Below are positions 17,379-26,131 of a stretch of 64,000 nucleotides of DNA, in pieces (position 1 is the stretch's first letter; each line of letters opens with the position of its first letter). The stretch lies in the NCBI RefSeq assembly GCF_027627455.1, contig NZ_CP115483.1, positions 2,790,001 to 2,854,000 on the forward strand, in the 5' to 3' direction. The translations under genes were made by a program, and so were the position numbers. Source of the stretch: Sphingobacterium sp. SYP-B4668. Lineage in GTDB: Bacteria > Bacteroidota > Bacteroidia > Sphingobacteriales > Sphingobacteriaceae. Below the pieces are notes generated by a model. It made no database searches, had not been told where the DNA came from, and worked only from the letters and a program-made list of their open reading frames with translations.

Positions 17379-19214
17379 TTATAGATTGCTTTCTATTGCC
17401 CCTACCTTTTCCCGATAGAGATCGATTGGCTTGTCCAGCAAAACAGCAATTACGGTCATCGCACTATCCAGTCTATCACGCGGGACATCTATGTATACGA
17501 TTCCTGGAGTAGCACTCCAGTATAGCTTATTGTAAATGTCGTGCCCAATCATTGATCCTTCGCCAACCACCCGAATTCGAGCAATCGTATTTTTCAATCC
17601 CTTGATTGCAATCGGGCCACTCGGTGTTCCTTCTACAAATAGATACAAGGTCTGTTTGTCCTTCGAAAGGGCGCTCATTCCAGCATAATGTCCTTCTGGG
17701 GTACCTGCCCCCGTTTGATACAAAGATTCCGCATGCTTGCTGATCCAGCTTACCATTTCTGGGTTAGCTTTTTCCTGGCCAGGCAACTTCATGTCCATAC
17801 CATCAGCCGTCAACCCTGCATGATCAAGTAGATTATTTCCTCCATATAGATTTTGGACAAGCTGATAAATCGCAGCTTCCGTATTCGGATTATTGAGGAC
17901 CGTTGCCAAAGTTGTATGCTGGGACTCCGGTTTGTCCACTTCCACCTGTTGATCAAAAGTCAAAGCCACAACTGTTACCGTTGGGTCGAATGTTGCATTT
18001 TTCAAGTCAATGGCTACTGCTTTGTTTTCTTGTTTAAAAGCCAACTTAGTATTCGGCTGTCCAACAATATGTGCTGTTTTGACCTTAGATTTAATTCCAT
18101 AGAGCAGCACCTGTGCTTTTGTTTCATCTAAATAGAGATAGAGCGTTTTGCCATCCTTAGAAAGGGCTGATTTACCATGGAAATTGTCAAATGGAATACC
18201 CGTACGCGTGCCATATATAGCCTCTTTATGGATGGAAGTCCATCTTCCCAGTTCCCTCAATATGGCCACTTGCTCCTCAGGTATGGTGCCATCTTCTTTA
18301 GGTCCAATATCCAAAAGCAGGTTCCCTCCCATGCTGATACAATCCACTAGGGTACGCACAATCATATTAGGTGTTTTATAGTGCCTATCAAATGCTTGAT
18401 AGCCCCATGAGTCATTCATTGTATAGCAAAGCTCCCAAAAGCGGGCATGAGGCTTGATTACAGGGATACCTTGCTCCGGTGTGTCATAGTCCCCGTGATT
18501 GTTCAGTCGCGAATTGATGATAATATTCGGATTATAACTCCTCAAGTTCGCCAATGTCTGCTCAGCTTTCCATTCAGATGAATTGTGCTCCCAGTCCCCG
18601 TCAAACCAGATTAAATCTGGTCGATACTTTTGGGAAAGTTCATTAAGTTGCGTTTGATAATATGTTACATAATTTTCCCAGCGCTTAGGGTCTTCTGCCA
18701 ATGTATAGCGTTTCTTCGTACGCGTGTTCACATCATAATAGGGATGGCTCCAGTCTGGTAGTGAATAGTATAGGCCCGTCTTTAGACTTGTCTTTTCGAT
18801 AGCTTTCACAAATGGATCAAGAACGTCCCTTTGCGCTTTCGCGTGTAATTTTGTTGTAATCGCCTTATCAGCCTTGCTATCCCAAAGAGATACGCCATCG
18901 TGGTGTTTGGTCGTGATTACCGTATATTTTGCCCCAGAGCCTTCAATCAATTTAGCCCACTCCTCTGGGTTATACTTCGAAGCAGTAAACCCATTTAGCT
19001 GCTTCATATAATTTTCATGATTGATATAATTATTGAAAAAAGCCCAAGACTCTGAAATCCCCTGTACCGAGTAGATTCCCCAATGTATAAAAATACCCAG
19101 CTTTGCATCCTCAAACCACTCCATTTTCGCGTTTGTTTCAGTAGGCTTCTGCGCGACGGCATTAAAGTTGAAAGCAGCAGCCATCAACACCGCAATAATT
19201 GTTTTTCTCTTCAT
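17379..19214 (-). CDS. Alpha-L-fucosidase, GH29, with duplicated C-terminal module
   Basis: Exported glycoside hydrolase that releases L-fucose from glycans. The start is placed at ATG 19214, where MKRK begins a signal peptide ending near AVAQ (residue 22). The frame extends 18 codons further upstream without signal-peptide logic. Length is 611 residues. GH29 motifs are GIFIHWGIYS (40-49), TTKHHDGV (101-108) and the nucleophile Asp205 in IWFDGDWE. The C-terminal part contains two similar segments, about 325-425 and 490-600, each with a W-x(3)-H start and SALSKD-x-x-TLYL. No transporter or regulator is adjacent. The sirtuin gene follows by 5 bases. Confidence 0.92.
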   Translation of the reverse strand: MKRKTIIAVLMAAAFNFNAVAQKPTETNAKMEWFEDAKLGIFIHWGIYSVQGISESWAFFNNYINHENYMKQLNGFTASKYNPEEWAKLIEGSGAKYTVITTKHHDGVSLWDSKADKAITTKLHAKAQRDVLDPFVKAIEKTSLKTGLYYSLPDWSHPYYDVNTRTKKRYTLAEDPKRWENYVTYYQTQLNELSQKYRPDLIWFDGDWEHNSSEWKAEQTLANLRSYNPNIIINSRLNNHGDYDTPEQGIPVIKPHARFWELCYTMNDSWGYQAFDRHYKTPNMIVRTLVDCISMGGNLLLDIGPKEDGTIPEEQVAILRELGRWTSIHKEAIYGTRTGIPFDNFHGKSALSKDGKTLYLYLDETKAQVLLYGIKSKVKTAHIVGQPNTKLAFKQENKAVAIDLKNATFDPTVTVVALTFDQQVEVDKPESQHTTLATVLNNPNTEAAIYQLVQNLYGGNNLLDHAGLTADGMDMKLPGQEKANPEMVSWISKHAESLYQTGAGTPEGHYAGMSALSKDKQTLYLFVEGTPSGPIAIKGLKNTIARIRVVGEGSMIGHDIYNKLYWSATPGIVYIDVPRDRLDSAMTVIAVLLDKPIDLYREKVGAIESNL

Positions 19215-19323
19215 GAAAAGACTTAAATTAACGAGACTTATAAATGTCGAAAAATAACACAAATCCATGGTTTTTCAAACTTAAATCATGGATTTTGATG
19301 GATTAGAATTAACTTTGTTACCA

Positions 19324-19821
19324 ATGATTGAATTATTTACGGACGGCGCATCCAGCGGAAATCCTGGGCCGGGTGGTTATGGAACTATCTTAAGAACACG
19401 CTATAATGGTGACAATGAAGCTTTCAAAGGCAAACTGATTGAGAAGACATTTTCTGAAGGCTTCCGAAAAACGACCAATAATCGTATGGAACTAATGGCA
19501 GTTATCATTGGCCTAGAGGCCCTCAAAAGTCCAGGACAACAAGTAACGGTCTATTCCGATTCTAAATACGTTATTGATGCTATAGATAAAAAATGGGTCT
19601 TTGGCTGGATTCAAAAAGGATTTCAAGGCAAGAAAAATAAAGACTTATGGATGCGCCTCATAAAGAGCTATAAACTACATCAAGTTAGGCTTGTTTGGGT
19701 CAAAGGTCATGCAGGGCATCCCGAGAATGAACGATGCGACCAATTGGCTGTAGCTGCTTCCAAAGATAGAGCCAACTGGAAAATAGATGCTGTTTTTGAA
19801 CAAGAGGACAGCAACAAATAG
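19324..19821 (+). CDS. rnhA: Ribonuclease HI
   Basis: Degrades the RNA strand of RNA-DNA hybrids. The frame is open from 19288, but the family start MIELFTDGASSGNPGPGG corresponds to ATG 19324, giving 165 residues. Catalytic acidic residues are visible as D7 (FTDG), the E in NNRMELMAV, the D in YSDSKYV, and the last D in ERCDQLA near the C-terminus. KGHAGHPENE is the conserved histidine loop. Followed by a bidirectional terminator shared with trxB. Confidence 0.94.
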   Translation: MIELFTDGASSGNPGPGGYGTILRTRYNGDNEAFKGKLIEKTFSEGFRKTTNNRMELMAVIIGLEALKSPGQQVTVYSDSKYVIDAIDKKWVFGWIQKGFQGKKNKDLWMRLIKSYKLHQVRLVWVKGHAGHPENERCDQLAVAASKDRANWKIDAVFEQEDSNK

Positions 19822-19841
19822 AGAGACTGTCGCTACCGTAC

Positions 19842-19886
19842 AAAAAAAATCCGTCGCATAATCAATGTATGCGGCGGATTTTTATT
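19842..19886. terminator. Bidirectional terminator between rnhA and trxB
   Basis: A 12-bp stem (19849-19860 and 19868-19879, one G:U pair) flanked by an A tract on the left and a T tract on the right. It serves both converging genes. Confidence 0.85.
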
Positions 19887-19903
19887 TCCAAGACGAGGTT
19901 ATT

Positions 19904-20857
19904 TTAAACTGCTATATCCTCTTTTGCAGCCAAATAGCGCTCCGCTTCTAAAGCTGCCATACAGCCCGTTCCTGCAGCTGTGATCGCTTGACGATACACA
20001 TGATCTTGCACGTCTCCACAAGCAAATACTCCTGGTATGTTCGTCTGTGTACTATCAGCCTTCGTAATCAAATATCCTGTTTCATCCATTTCCAATACAC
20101 CTGCAAACAGTTCCGTATTCGGTTTGTGACCTATTGCTACAAAAAATCCATCGATAGCAATATCTTTGGTTTCTTGGGTCTGATTATTGACTACTTTCAC
20201 GCCCGTCACCACTTGCCCGTCACCCAGCACTTCGATAGCTTCCGTATTATAATGAATCTCAATATTAGGAGTATTCAACACCCTGTGCACCATTGCTTTA
20301 GATGCGCGAAACTCATCACGTCTCACTAACATGTGCACCTTCGATGCCAATTTAGCTAAGTACGTCGCCTCTTCTGCGGCCGTATCACCTGCTCCTACGA
20401 TAGCAACATCTCTATTCTTAAAGAAAAATCCATCACATACCGCACATGCCGATACCCCAAAGCCATTATATTTTTGCTCACTTTCCAACCCTAAGTATTT
20501 CGCTGTCGCACCTGTCGCTATGATGACCGTATCTGCCGTTACGATTGTAGACCCGTCTATTTCGACTTGATGTACATCTCCCGAAAAATCAACTTTGGTT
20601 ACATATCCAAATCGTACCTGCGTACCAAATCGTTCGGCTTGCCCCTTAAGATCCTCCATCATTTCTGGTCCCAATATACCTTTAGGATAACCTGGAAAAT
20701 TGTCGACATCCGTAGTCTGCGTGAGCTGTCCACCAGGGACGATACCTGTATAGACCACAGGGTTCAAATCAGCTCTAGCGGCATAGATGGCAGCCGTATA
20801 TCCAGCAGGACCAGAGCCTATGATTAAACATTTGATATGTTCTCTATCTTGTGACAT
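19904..20857 (-). CDS. trxB: Thioredoxin-disulfide reductase
   Basis: FAD enzyme that reduces thioredoxin with NADPH in the cytoplasm. It has 317 residues, standard length. FAD-binding motif GSGPAGYTAA (14-23), redox-active pair C138 and C141 (CAVC), NADPH-binding motif GAGDTAAEEA (155-164), and the C-terminal GVFACGDVQD motif are all present. Stands alone between rnhA and an exonuclease gene. The thioredoxin it recycles would support the APS reductase elsewhere in the window. Confidence 0.96.
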   Translation of the reverse strand: MSQDREHIKCLIIGSGPAGYTAAIYAARADLNPVVYTGIVPGGQLTQTTDVDNFPGYPKGILGPEMMEDLKGQAERFGTQVRFGYVTKVDFSGDVHQVEIDGSTIVTADTVIIATGATAKYLGLESEQKYNGFGVSACAVCDGFFFKNRDVAIVGAGDTAAEEATYLAKLASKVHMLVRRDEFRASKAMVHRVLNTPNIEIHYNTEAIEVLGDGQVVTGVKVVNNQTQETKDIAIDGFFVAIGHKPNTELFAGVLEMDETGYLITKADSTQTNIPGVFACGDVQDHVYRQAITAAGTGCMAALEAERYLAAKEDIAV

Positions 20858-20900
20858 ATAGTATTAAATAATTGATAATTATATGGTTTGTGTTATTTCT

Positions 20901-21851
20901 CTATTTACCAAACTTACTTTGAAGATCCTTCAGCATGTCCGTTGTAATTGCCTTTGGCTTTTCCGGTTTCTGTTGCTGAAAGTCTTTTTTCACCTGCTTC
21001 TTTTCCGCTGGAGTTGAGTTTGATTTGATGGGTTGAGCCGCTTTCTTTTTACTCCGAAATCTAGTCCATATGTTTTCCAGGCATTTCTTCGTGTAGAGCG
21101 GGAAGTCACCTTGTATCATCCACGAGTAATAGCTCGGTTCTATCTCAAAGACATCCTCCACCGCGCGCCCTTTATGTTTTCCAAAGCTGAAAACCTCAAT
21201 ACCCTCTTCGTTGAAAACAAGTCTTCCCGCAAAATCTACGGGCTTACTCAGATTGGTGAATTGATGCAACGCCTCTACGTCATTGACGACAGGTGTCGAT
21301 TTATTTCCATGTTTGTCTTCAAATGTGCTACCTTCATAGCGACTTAGCTGCGCCTTCAACACTTCATAAGTGGCGCGTACATCCGCTTCCGCATTGTGTG
21401 CATTTTCCAAACTTTGGTCGCAGTAAAAACGATATGCCGCTTTAAGTGTGCGCTGTTCCATTTGATGGAAAATATTCTGTACATCCACAAAATTCCGACC
21501 TTCTAATGAAAAATCGACCCCTGCCCTAAGAAATTCTTCCATTAGCATGGGAACATCAAATTTATTGGAATTGTACCCTGCCAAATCAGCATCTCCAATA
21601 AAAGTAGCCACTTGAGCTGCTAACTCTTTGAAAAAAGGAAGGTCTTTTACATCTTCATCATAGATTCCGTGAAACATGGAAGACTCCGCAGGAATAGCCA
21701 TCCCAGGGTTGACACGGAGTGTCAGCACATCCTCCTTTCCGTCAGGCATGATCTTCAAGATTGATATTTCGACGATTCGGTCCAATGGGATATTGACGCC
21801 AGTGGTTTCCAAATCGAAAAATGCAAGTGGTCTTTTTAATTTCAGTTCCAT
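20901..21851 (-). CDS. 3'-5' exonuclease of the DnaQ/epsilon type
   Basis: Predicted DEDDh exonuclease of 316 residues. The exo motifs are D13 and E15 (FFDLETTG), a middle Asp at D99 (NSNKFDVP), and H152 and D157 (HNAEADVRA). After the nuclease domain, residues of about 215-270 (FSFGKHKGRAVEDV) form the short C-terminal domain often attached to such exonucleases in Bacteroidetes. A basic, Gln/Lys-rich tail follows. Role in DNA repair or RNA turnover is not defined. It could also be annotated as DNA polymerase III epsilon-like. Confidence 0.88.
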   Translation of the reverse strand: MELKLKRPLAFFDLETTGVNIPLDRIVEISILKIMPDGKEDVLTLRVNPGMAIPAESSMFHGIYDEDVKDLPFFKELAAQVATFIGDADLAGYNSNKFDVPMLMEEFLRAGVDFSLEGRNFVDVQNIFHQMEQRTLKAAYRFYCDQSLENAHNAEADVRATYEVLKAQLSRYEGSTFEDKHGNKSTPVVNDVEALHQFTNLSKPVDFAGRLVFNEEGIEVFSFGKHKGRAVEDVFEIEPSYYSWMIQGDFPLYTKKCLENIWTRFRSKKKAAQPIKSNSTPAEKKQVKKDFQQQKPEKPKAITTDMLKDLQSKFGK

Positions 21852-22070
21852 GAATTGCTGTTTTGTCGCTTACTATTTTTCAAAAGTACGCAGTAAAAGT
21901 TTCAAATATGGCATTATCCTACGAGAATGACAATAGCGTTATAAATTAGTTACAAATTTAAGGAAGATGTTCTATTTTACGAACTTCACCTCATCTTTGA
22001 GTCATCGATTTAAATATCTTTTTTACATTTTTATAGATAGTCTCGCACCTTCAGCCTGCCTATTGGTAAT

Positions 22071-22102
22071 AAAAAACGCCTCACAAATGAATTGCTGAGG
22101 CG
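22071..22102 (-). terminator. Terminator of the pyrE operon
   Basis: A 7-bp GC-rich stem (22077-22083 and 22096-22102) followed on the minus strand by six T residues, 26 bases after the stop of the SRPBCC gene. Confidence 0.8.
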
Positions 22103-22127
22103 CCTTTTCTAAATGTACGAAGGGATT

Positions 22128-22526
22128 TTATCCCAGTATTTCTTTCAATTTATTGACTTGATATTCGGCAAGCTTTTGAAGCGGTCCAGAAGCAAGCATT
22201 TTCATCATCATATTCAAGTCTGCTTCAATGACAAAGTCAGCTTTAGTAGTAGTATCCGAAATCGGCCTTAGCTTCCAACGCAACGTCAAGTCAAAAGGTG
22301 CCTTCTCACTAGGAGATGCAACAATTTCCTCATTTTCGATTCGCTGATCTATTTTAAGAGCAAGCTTTGCCATATTTTGAATCGTGAATCGAGCTTCTTC
22401 ATTGGTCGAAGACCAATTGTAAATATTCTCCGGCATCAATTGTTCGTGATTATTAAAATCCGCCAAAAATTGATATACCTCTTCTACAGACCTACCGATT
22501 TCTTTATTGCTTTGGATGACTGTCAT
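22128..22526 (-). CDS. SRPBCC (START-like) family protein
   Basis: Protein of 132 residues that opens with IQSNKEIGRSVEEVYQFLADFNNHEQLMP, the typical first strand and helices of the SRPBCC ligand-binding fold. It ends with the long amphipathic C-terminal helix. Such proteins bind small hydrophobic ligands, but the ligand here is unknown. It follows pyrE by 15 bases and shares its terminator, so it is in the same transcription unit. Confidence 0.85.
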   Translation of the reverse strand: MTVIQSNKEIGRSVEEVYQFLADFNNHEQLMPENIYNWSSTNEEARFTIQNMAKLALKIDQRIENEEIVASPSEKAPFDLTLRWKLRPISDTTTKADFVIEADLNMMMKMLASGPLQKLAEYQVNKLKEILG

Positions 22527-22541
22527 ATCTTGTCAAATATG

Positions 22542-23192
22542 TTAGACGTTGTTTGGTTCCCAAGTCGAAGGACTTAAGCGCCATTGTTTTAGCATTTCTA
22601 CCTCTTCATCGAGGATATAGTTACGTTCAGCAGCAACCTGAAGCAAAGCCTCGTAATCGCATAATGTATGGAACAAGCATTTTGCCTCGGCAAAGTTCTT
22701 TGTGGCCTCTTCAAATCCATAGCTGAATATACAGACCAAGCCCACAACATTACAGCCTGCGTCACGTAGCGCTTTTACAGCCTGTAGACTGCTTTTTCCC
22801 GTTGAGACCAAGTCCTCTACCACCACCACACGTTGACCGCTGACCACCTCGCCTTCAATCAGATTTTGACGACCATGGTCTTTGGCACTACTACGAACAT
22901 ATGTAAATGGCAATCCTAATTCCTGAGCGACCAACACCCCTTGTGGGATACCCGCAGTCGCAACACCTGAAATCATATCTACCGAACCAAACTCATCTTG
23001 CACCAATTTGGATAACATTTGTCTGATGTACGTACGGATAGACGGATAGGATAATGTAACACGATTATCACAATAAATTGGAGACTTCCATCCTGAGGCC
23101 CATGTAAAAGGGCTTTTAGGTTGCAATTTTATTGCTTTAATTTGCAGTAAGGATTCAGCAATTTTTTGTTCAACCTCATTTAAATTATTCAT
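22542..23192 (-). CDS. pyrE: Orotate phosphoribosyltransferase
   Basis: Converts orotate and PRPP to orotidine monophosphate in pyrimidine synthesis. It has 216 residues. The PRPP-binding motif reads VVVVEDLVSTGKSS, and the N-terminal FTWASGWKSPIYCDNR block is typical of the family. A TAAATTTG box on this strand at 23197-23204 is only 5 bases before the start codon, suggesting a very short or absent leader. It diverges from a NUDIX gene. Confidence 0.95.
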   Translation of the reverse strand: MNNLNEVEQKIAESLLQIKAIKLQPKSPFTWASGWKSPIYCDNRVTLSYPSIRTYIRQMLSKLVQDEFGSVDMISGVATAGIPQGVLVAQELGLPFTYVRSSAKDHGRQNLIEGEVVSGQRVVVVEDLVSTGKSSLQAVKALRDAGCNVVGLVCIFSYGFEEATKNFAEAKCLFHTLCDYEALLQVAAERNYILDEEVEMLKQWRLSPSTWEPNNV

Positions 23193-23196
23193 GGCG

Positions 23197-23204
23197 CAAA
23201 TTTA
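23197..23204 (-). promoter_or_regulatory. Candidate -7 element of pyrE
   Basis: TAAATTTG on the minus strand, directly upstream of the pyrE ATG (23192). Transcription would start at or just after the start codon if the usual spacing holds. Confidence 0.45.
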
Positions 23205-23214
23205 TAAAATTTAT

Positions 23215-23802
23215 ATGAACCAATCTGTTTTAATTTTGACAGATTTCGTTCCCAAAGACCTTCAAAATATCCAAACGGTTGGCATTCAAGAAATTGAACT
23301 TGAAAAACTTTTCAATGAGTCCTCCAAAGCCTTAGAGCCCATCTCCTATCTATATATACACCCGGATTACGAAATGGTTTTTAAAAACATTGTCGACAAT
23401 ACCAAGACCATTTGGGCCGCTGGCGGATTGGTCGAAAATGGGGATGGAGACTTTCTTTTTATTTACAGACTGGGGCGTTGGGACTTACCCAAAGGCAAGG
23501 TCGAAGAAGACGAAAAGATGAAAGTAGCTGCTGTTAGGGAAGTTGAAGAAGAGACCGGCATCCGGATCGATTATCTAGGCCCCAAGATTTCAGCAACCTA
23601 TCACACCTACTATATGAAGGGCAAGTTTGTACTCAAAATCACCAACTGGTATCGAATGGGCGTCAATAAAGTTCCCAAATTGGTCCCTCAACAGGAAGAA
23701 GATATCACCCAAGCCGAATGGTTGTCCCCCTCTAAATTGAAGAAGGTGAAGGAAAATACGTATCCACTCATATTGGATGTCATCCGTAAGATAAAAAAAT
23801 AA
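23215..23802 (+). CDS. NUDIX hydrolase
   Basis: Hydrolyses a nucleoside diphosphate linked to another group; the substrate is unknown. The frame is open from ATG 23191, which overlaps pyrE by 2 bases. ATG 23215 (MNQSVLILTDF) is preferred and gives 195 residues. The NUDIX box is complete: GKVEEDEKMKVAAVREVEEETGI near residues 95-117. An N-terminal region of about 70 residues before the fold is typical for Bacteroidetes members of this subgroup. It ends at a bidirectional terminator. Confidence 0.88.
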   Translation: MNQSVLILTDFVPKDLQNIQTVGIQEIELEKLFNESSKALEPISYLYIHPDYEMVFKNIVDNTKTIWAAGGLVENGDGDFLFIYRLGRWDLPKGKVEEDEKMKVAAVREVEEETGIRIDYLGPKISATYHTYYMKGKFVLKITNWYRMGVNKVPKLVPQQEEDITQAEWLSPSKLKKVKENTYPLILDVIRKIKK

Positions 23803-23845
23803 CGAGCAGCTTGTTCTTTCTATAAATTGACCCTGCTGCTTCAAA

Positions 23846-23878
23846 AAAGGCCGGTTTCATTTCTGAAAACCGGCCTTT
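23846..23878. terminator. Bidirectional terminator
   Basis: A 12-bp perfect stem (23846-23857 and 23867-23878) with A and T tracts on either side. It separates the NUDIX gene from the converging Spy-like gene. Confidence 0.85.
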
Positions 23879-23914
23879 CTTCAATTTACACTCAAATCGA
23901 ATATGAACAATTCT

Positions 23915-24325
23915 TTATTCTACGCTACGCTTACCACGAGGTCCGTCTTTGCGTTGTTCCCTTTTTTCCTGTAAAACCTTTTGTTGCTCGGGTGTCAATA
24001 TTTTATTGAGTTCTTCTTGATGTGCCTTCATCGAAGCTCTGAATGCTTCACGATCATCTTTTTTCTCGGTCATGAGGGTCTTTTGATTTTGTGCATTTTT
24101 GAGTTGCAATTCGTAGACTTGTTTTTTTTGATCTTCAGAAAGCGTCAATTGCTTATCAAGTCTTTCGGTTTGCATTTTTGCCATCTCCTCAGGAGACTTA
24201 TTTTCTACCATTTTAAACGAACGCTCAGGACGCTTCTTCTGTTCTTTGGAAGTTTCGGTTTGTTGAGCAAAGGTAGCAAATGTCAATCCTGACATTAGGC
24301 CTACCAACAATAACATTTTTTTCAT
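23915..24325 (-). CDS. Periplasmic Spy/CpxP-like helical protein (DUF4890-type)
   Basis: Protein of 136 residues with a cleavable signal peptide (MKKMLLLVGLMSGLTFATFAQ). The mature part is almost entirely charged helix with an LTLSEDQKKQVYEL segment and ILTPEQQKVLQEKRE, the two Spy-like LTxxQ motifs. The C-terminus is basic (KRSVE). Proteins of this type act as periplasmic chaperones or metal-stress factors in other bacteria; here the role is inferred only from architecture. It is a single gene. Confidence 0.8.
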   Translation of the reverse strand: MKKMLLLVGLMSGLTFATFAQQTETSKEQKKRPERSFKMVENKSPEEMAKMQTERLDKQLTLSEDQKKQVYELQLKNAQNQKTLMTEKKDDREAFRASMKAHQEELNKILTPEQQKVLQEKREQRKDGPRGKRSVE

Positions 24326-24500
24326 TTTTATGTTGCTTTAGTAATCAATGTACCGTCTATAAAATAGATAGAGTATAAAAAGACAATAAAGTTTAATCAC
24401 CTTTTGTTAAAAAAAGTTAAGTCCAATCATTATCGCAAATATTTTTTAAAATTAATTCCCTTAATAATCAGCGTTTTTCCAATCAAGGGTAAAATATTTT

Positions 24501-24530
24501 TTGGATATCTCAGAAGAATATCTACCTTTG
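24501..24530 (+). promoter_or_regulatory. Promoter of tRNA-Leu
   Basis: TTG at 24501-24503, 19 bases, then TACCTTTG at 24523-24530: a near-ideal Bacteroidetes -33/-7 pair. Transcription would begin near 24537, about 30 bases before the tRNA. Confidence 0.75.
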
Positions 24531-24567
24531 CATCACTCCAAACAACGGAGAACACTACAAAAAAGAC

Positions 24568-24647
24568 GCCCAGATGGCGGAATTGGTAGACGCGCTAGTC
24601 TCAAACACTAGTGGGAAACCGTGCCGGTTCGATCCCGGCTCTGGGTA
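24568..24647 (+). tRNA. tRNA-Leu (anticodon CAA)
   Basis: Acceptor stem GCCCAGA (24568-24574) pairs with TCTGGGT (24640-24646), with discriminator A at 24647. The anticodon stem CTAGT/ACTAG encloses the loop CTCAAAC, giving anticodon CAA, which reads UUG. The T arm GCCGGTTCGATCCCGGC and a short variable arm (GGGAAACC) are present. No CCA is encoded. Confidence 0.95.
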
Positions 24648-24648
24648 C

Positions 24649-24688
24649 AAAAAGGAGATCACGAGAAATCATGATCTCCTTTTTATTT
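24649..24688 (+). terminator. Terminator of tRNA-Leu
   Basis: An 11-bp stem (24651-24661 and 24672-24682) followed by a T-rich tail, directly behind the tRNA. It also faces the truncated PepSY gene on the other strand. Confidence 0.8.
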
Positions 24689-24706
24689 ATACATTCATTC
24701 TAAAGG

Positions 24707-25345
24707 TTATGATTTCTTCTTTCGGAACTTGTTCCACCAGATGACAGCTCCTGTCACGGGGAGAGAGGCGCAAATCAACGAAACGACAAAAGCCAACACC
24801 TTGGTCCAGATGCCACCTATACTACCCACATGAATATCGTAATTCATTGAAGCCAGTTTGTCCCCTGCTTTTATAGACTCACTTGTTACTATCTTATCTA
24901 TCTGTCCATCCTCTTGTCTAAAATAATACCAAACAAAATCACTTGTTTTATCCTGACTAAGCCTGACCTGTATATCATGATATTCTTCTTTCCTATTTCG
25001 CAATCGAAGGGACATCATATCTGCACCAGGATGTTGAACAAGCGCATATACGAGTGCATTGTCACGTGTGTCCAACGTGGCCTGGGGGACTGTTGGTTGG
25101 ATTTGTTTTGGAGCAAGCTCCGTCTTGCTGATAGAAAATCCATTAAAGAAGTTCACATAGGCACTTTTAAAGCCTGGATACGCAAATACCAATCCTGTAA
25201 TACACAATATCAAGGCAAAGGCGAGGCTATAAAAGCCTAAAACATTATGCAGGTCGTAGTTGAATCGTTTCCACTTGACTCTCCTATCAAGCCAAAGCGC
25301 ACGTTTTAATGCCTTTCCTTTCCATTTCTTAGGCCACCAAAGCAT
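24707..25345 (-). pseudogene. PepSY-associated membrane protein, N-terminally truncated
   Basis: Reading frame of 212 residues matching only the C-terminal half of PepSY-associated transmembrane proteins (usually about 370-400 residues, inner membrane, near iron or heme uptake genes). It begins at MLWWPKKWKGKALKR, which in full-length proteins lies in the middle, just after a transmembrane segment. Then come KRFNYDLHNVLGFYS, a membrane segment, a PepSY-like domain and the final segment ending PVTGAVIWWNKFRKKKS. No frame continues upstream of 25345. The C-terminus is intact. It is therefore probably a remnant, although expression of the fragment cannot be excluded. Confidence 0.7.
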
Positions 25346-25478
25346 TGTTCTCTTTCGCTTTTTATTTACTTTTTGGCTATCACAGGATATCTATTTTTTT
25401 GAAAAATCAATTGCAGCAAAGCCATAAACTGTATATTGCAGGCCGATAGCTAGAGGTTACTTAATAAGCGATACGACA

Positions 25479-26057
25479 ATGATAGATAATATTAAAATCA
25501 CGAAGACAGAGGTATTGTCGGACAATTGGTATATCCTCCGAAAGATTACCTACCAATATACCAAACAAGATGGCACGCTTCAAACCCAAAGCAGAGAAGC
25601 CTATGACCGAGGCAATGGAGCCACCATACTACTCTATAATCGTATAGCACGAACGGTGATCTTGACGCGCCAATTTAGATTGCCCACCTACGTAAATGGC
25701 AATGACACAGGGATGTTGATAGAGACCTGTGCAGGTCTTTTGGACAAAGAGAATGCGGAAGATTGCATCAGACGCGAGACCGAAGAAGAAACTGGATATA
25801 AAGTGACAGATGTTCGCAAAGTTTTTGAAGCCTACATGTCTCCAGGCTCAGTGACCGAAATCCTACATTTCTTTATCGCCGAATATAGCAAAGAAATGAA
25901 AATACATGCAGGAGGTGGTCTTGAGCAAGAAGAAGAAAACATCGAAGTATTAGAAATTGCTATAGATGAGGCCATGGCTATGATTACAGATGGCCATATC
26001 AAAGACGGAAAGACCATCATGCTCCTCCAATATATCAAGCTCCAGCAAATCCTCTAA
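25479..26057 (+). CDS. nudK: NUDIX hydrolase of the GDP-mannose pyrophosphatase (NudK) type
   Basis: Protein of 192 residues, close in length to NudK, which cleaves GDP-mannose and similar sugar nucleotides. The NUDIX box is visible in [22 protein letters not shown] (about 87-108). The N-terminal [17 protein letters not shown] and the later YMSPGSVTE block are characteristic of this subgroup, as is the C-terminal [14 protein letters not shown]. No adjacent sugar-nucleotide genes, so the substrate is inferred from subgroup only. Confidence 0.87.
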   Translation: MIDNIKITKTEVLSDNWYILRKITYQYTKQDGTLQTQSREAYDRGNGATILLYNRIARTVILTRQFRLPTYVNGNDTGMLIETCAGLLDKENAEDCIRRETEEETGYKVTDVRKVFEAYMSPGSVTEILHFFIAEYSKEMKIHAGGGLEQEEENIEVLEIAIDEAMAMITDGHIKDGKTIMLLQYIKLQQIL

Positions 26058-26131
26058 GGATATGATGGAGCTTGTTTAGGGGGAACAATAGCTATAATTT
26101 GATGGTCGTTCTATCCTATGACACCCTTGTA

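Noticed and set aside
19215..19268. N-terminal extension of the fucosidase to 19268
   Set aside because: The signal peptide begins at ATG 19214; the extra 18 codons precede it and would disrupt export.
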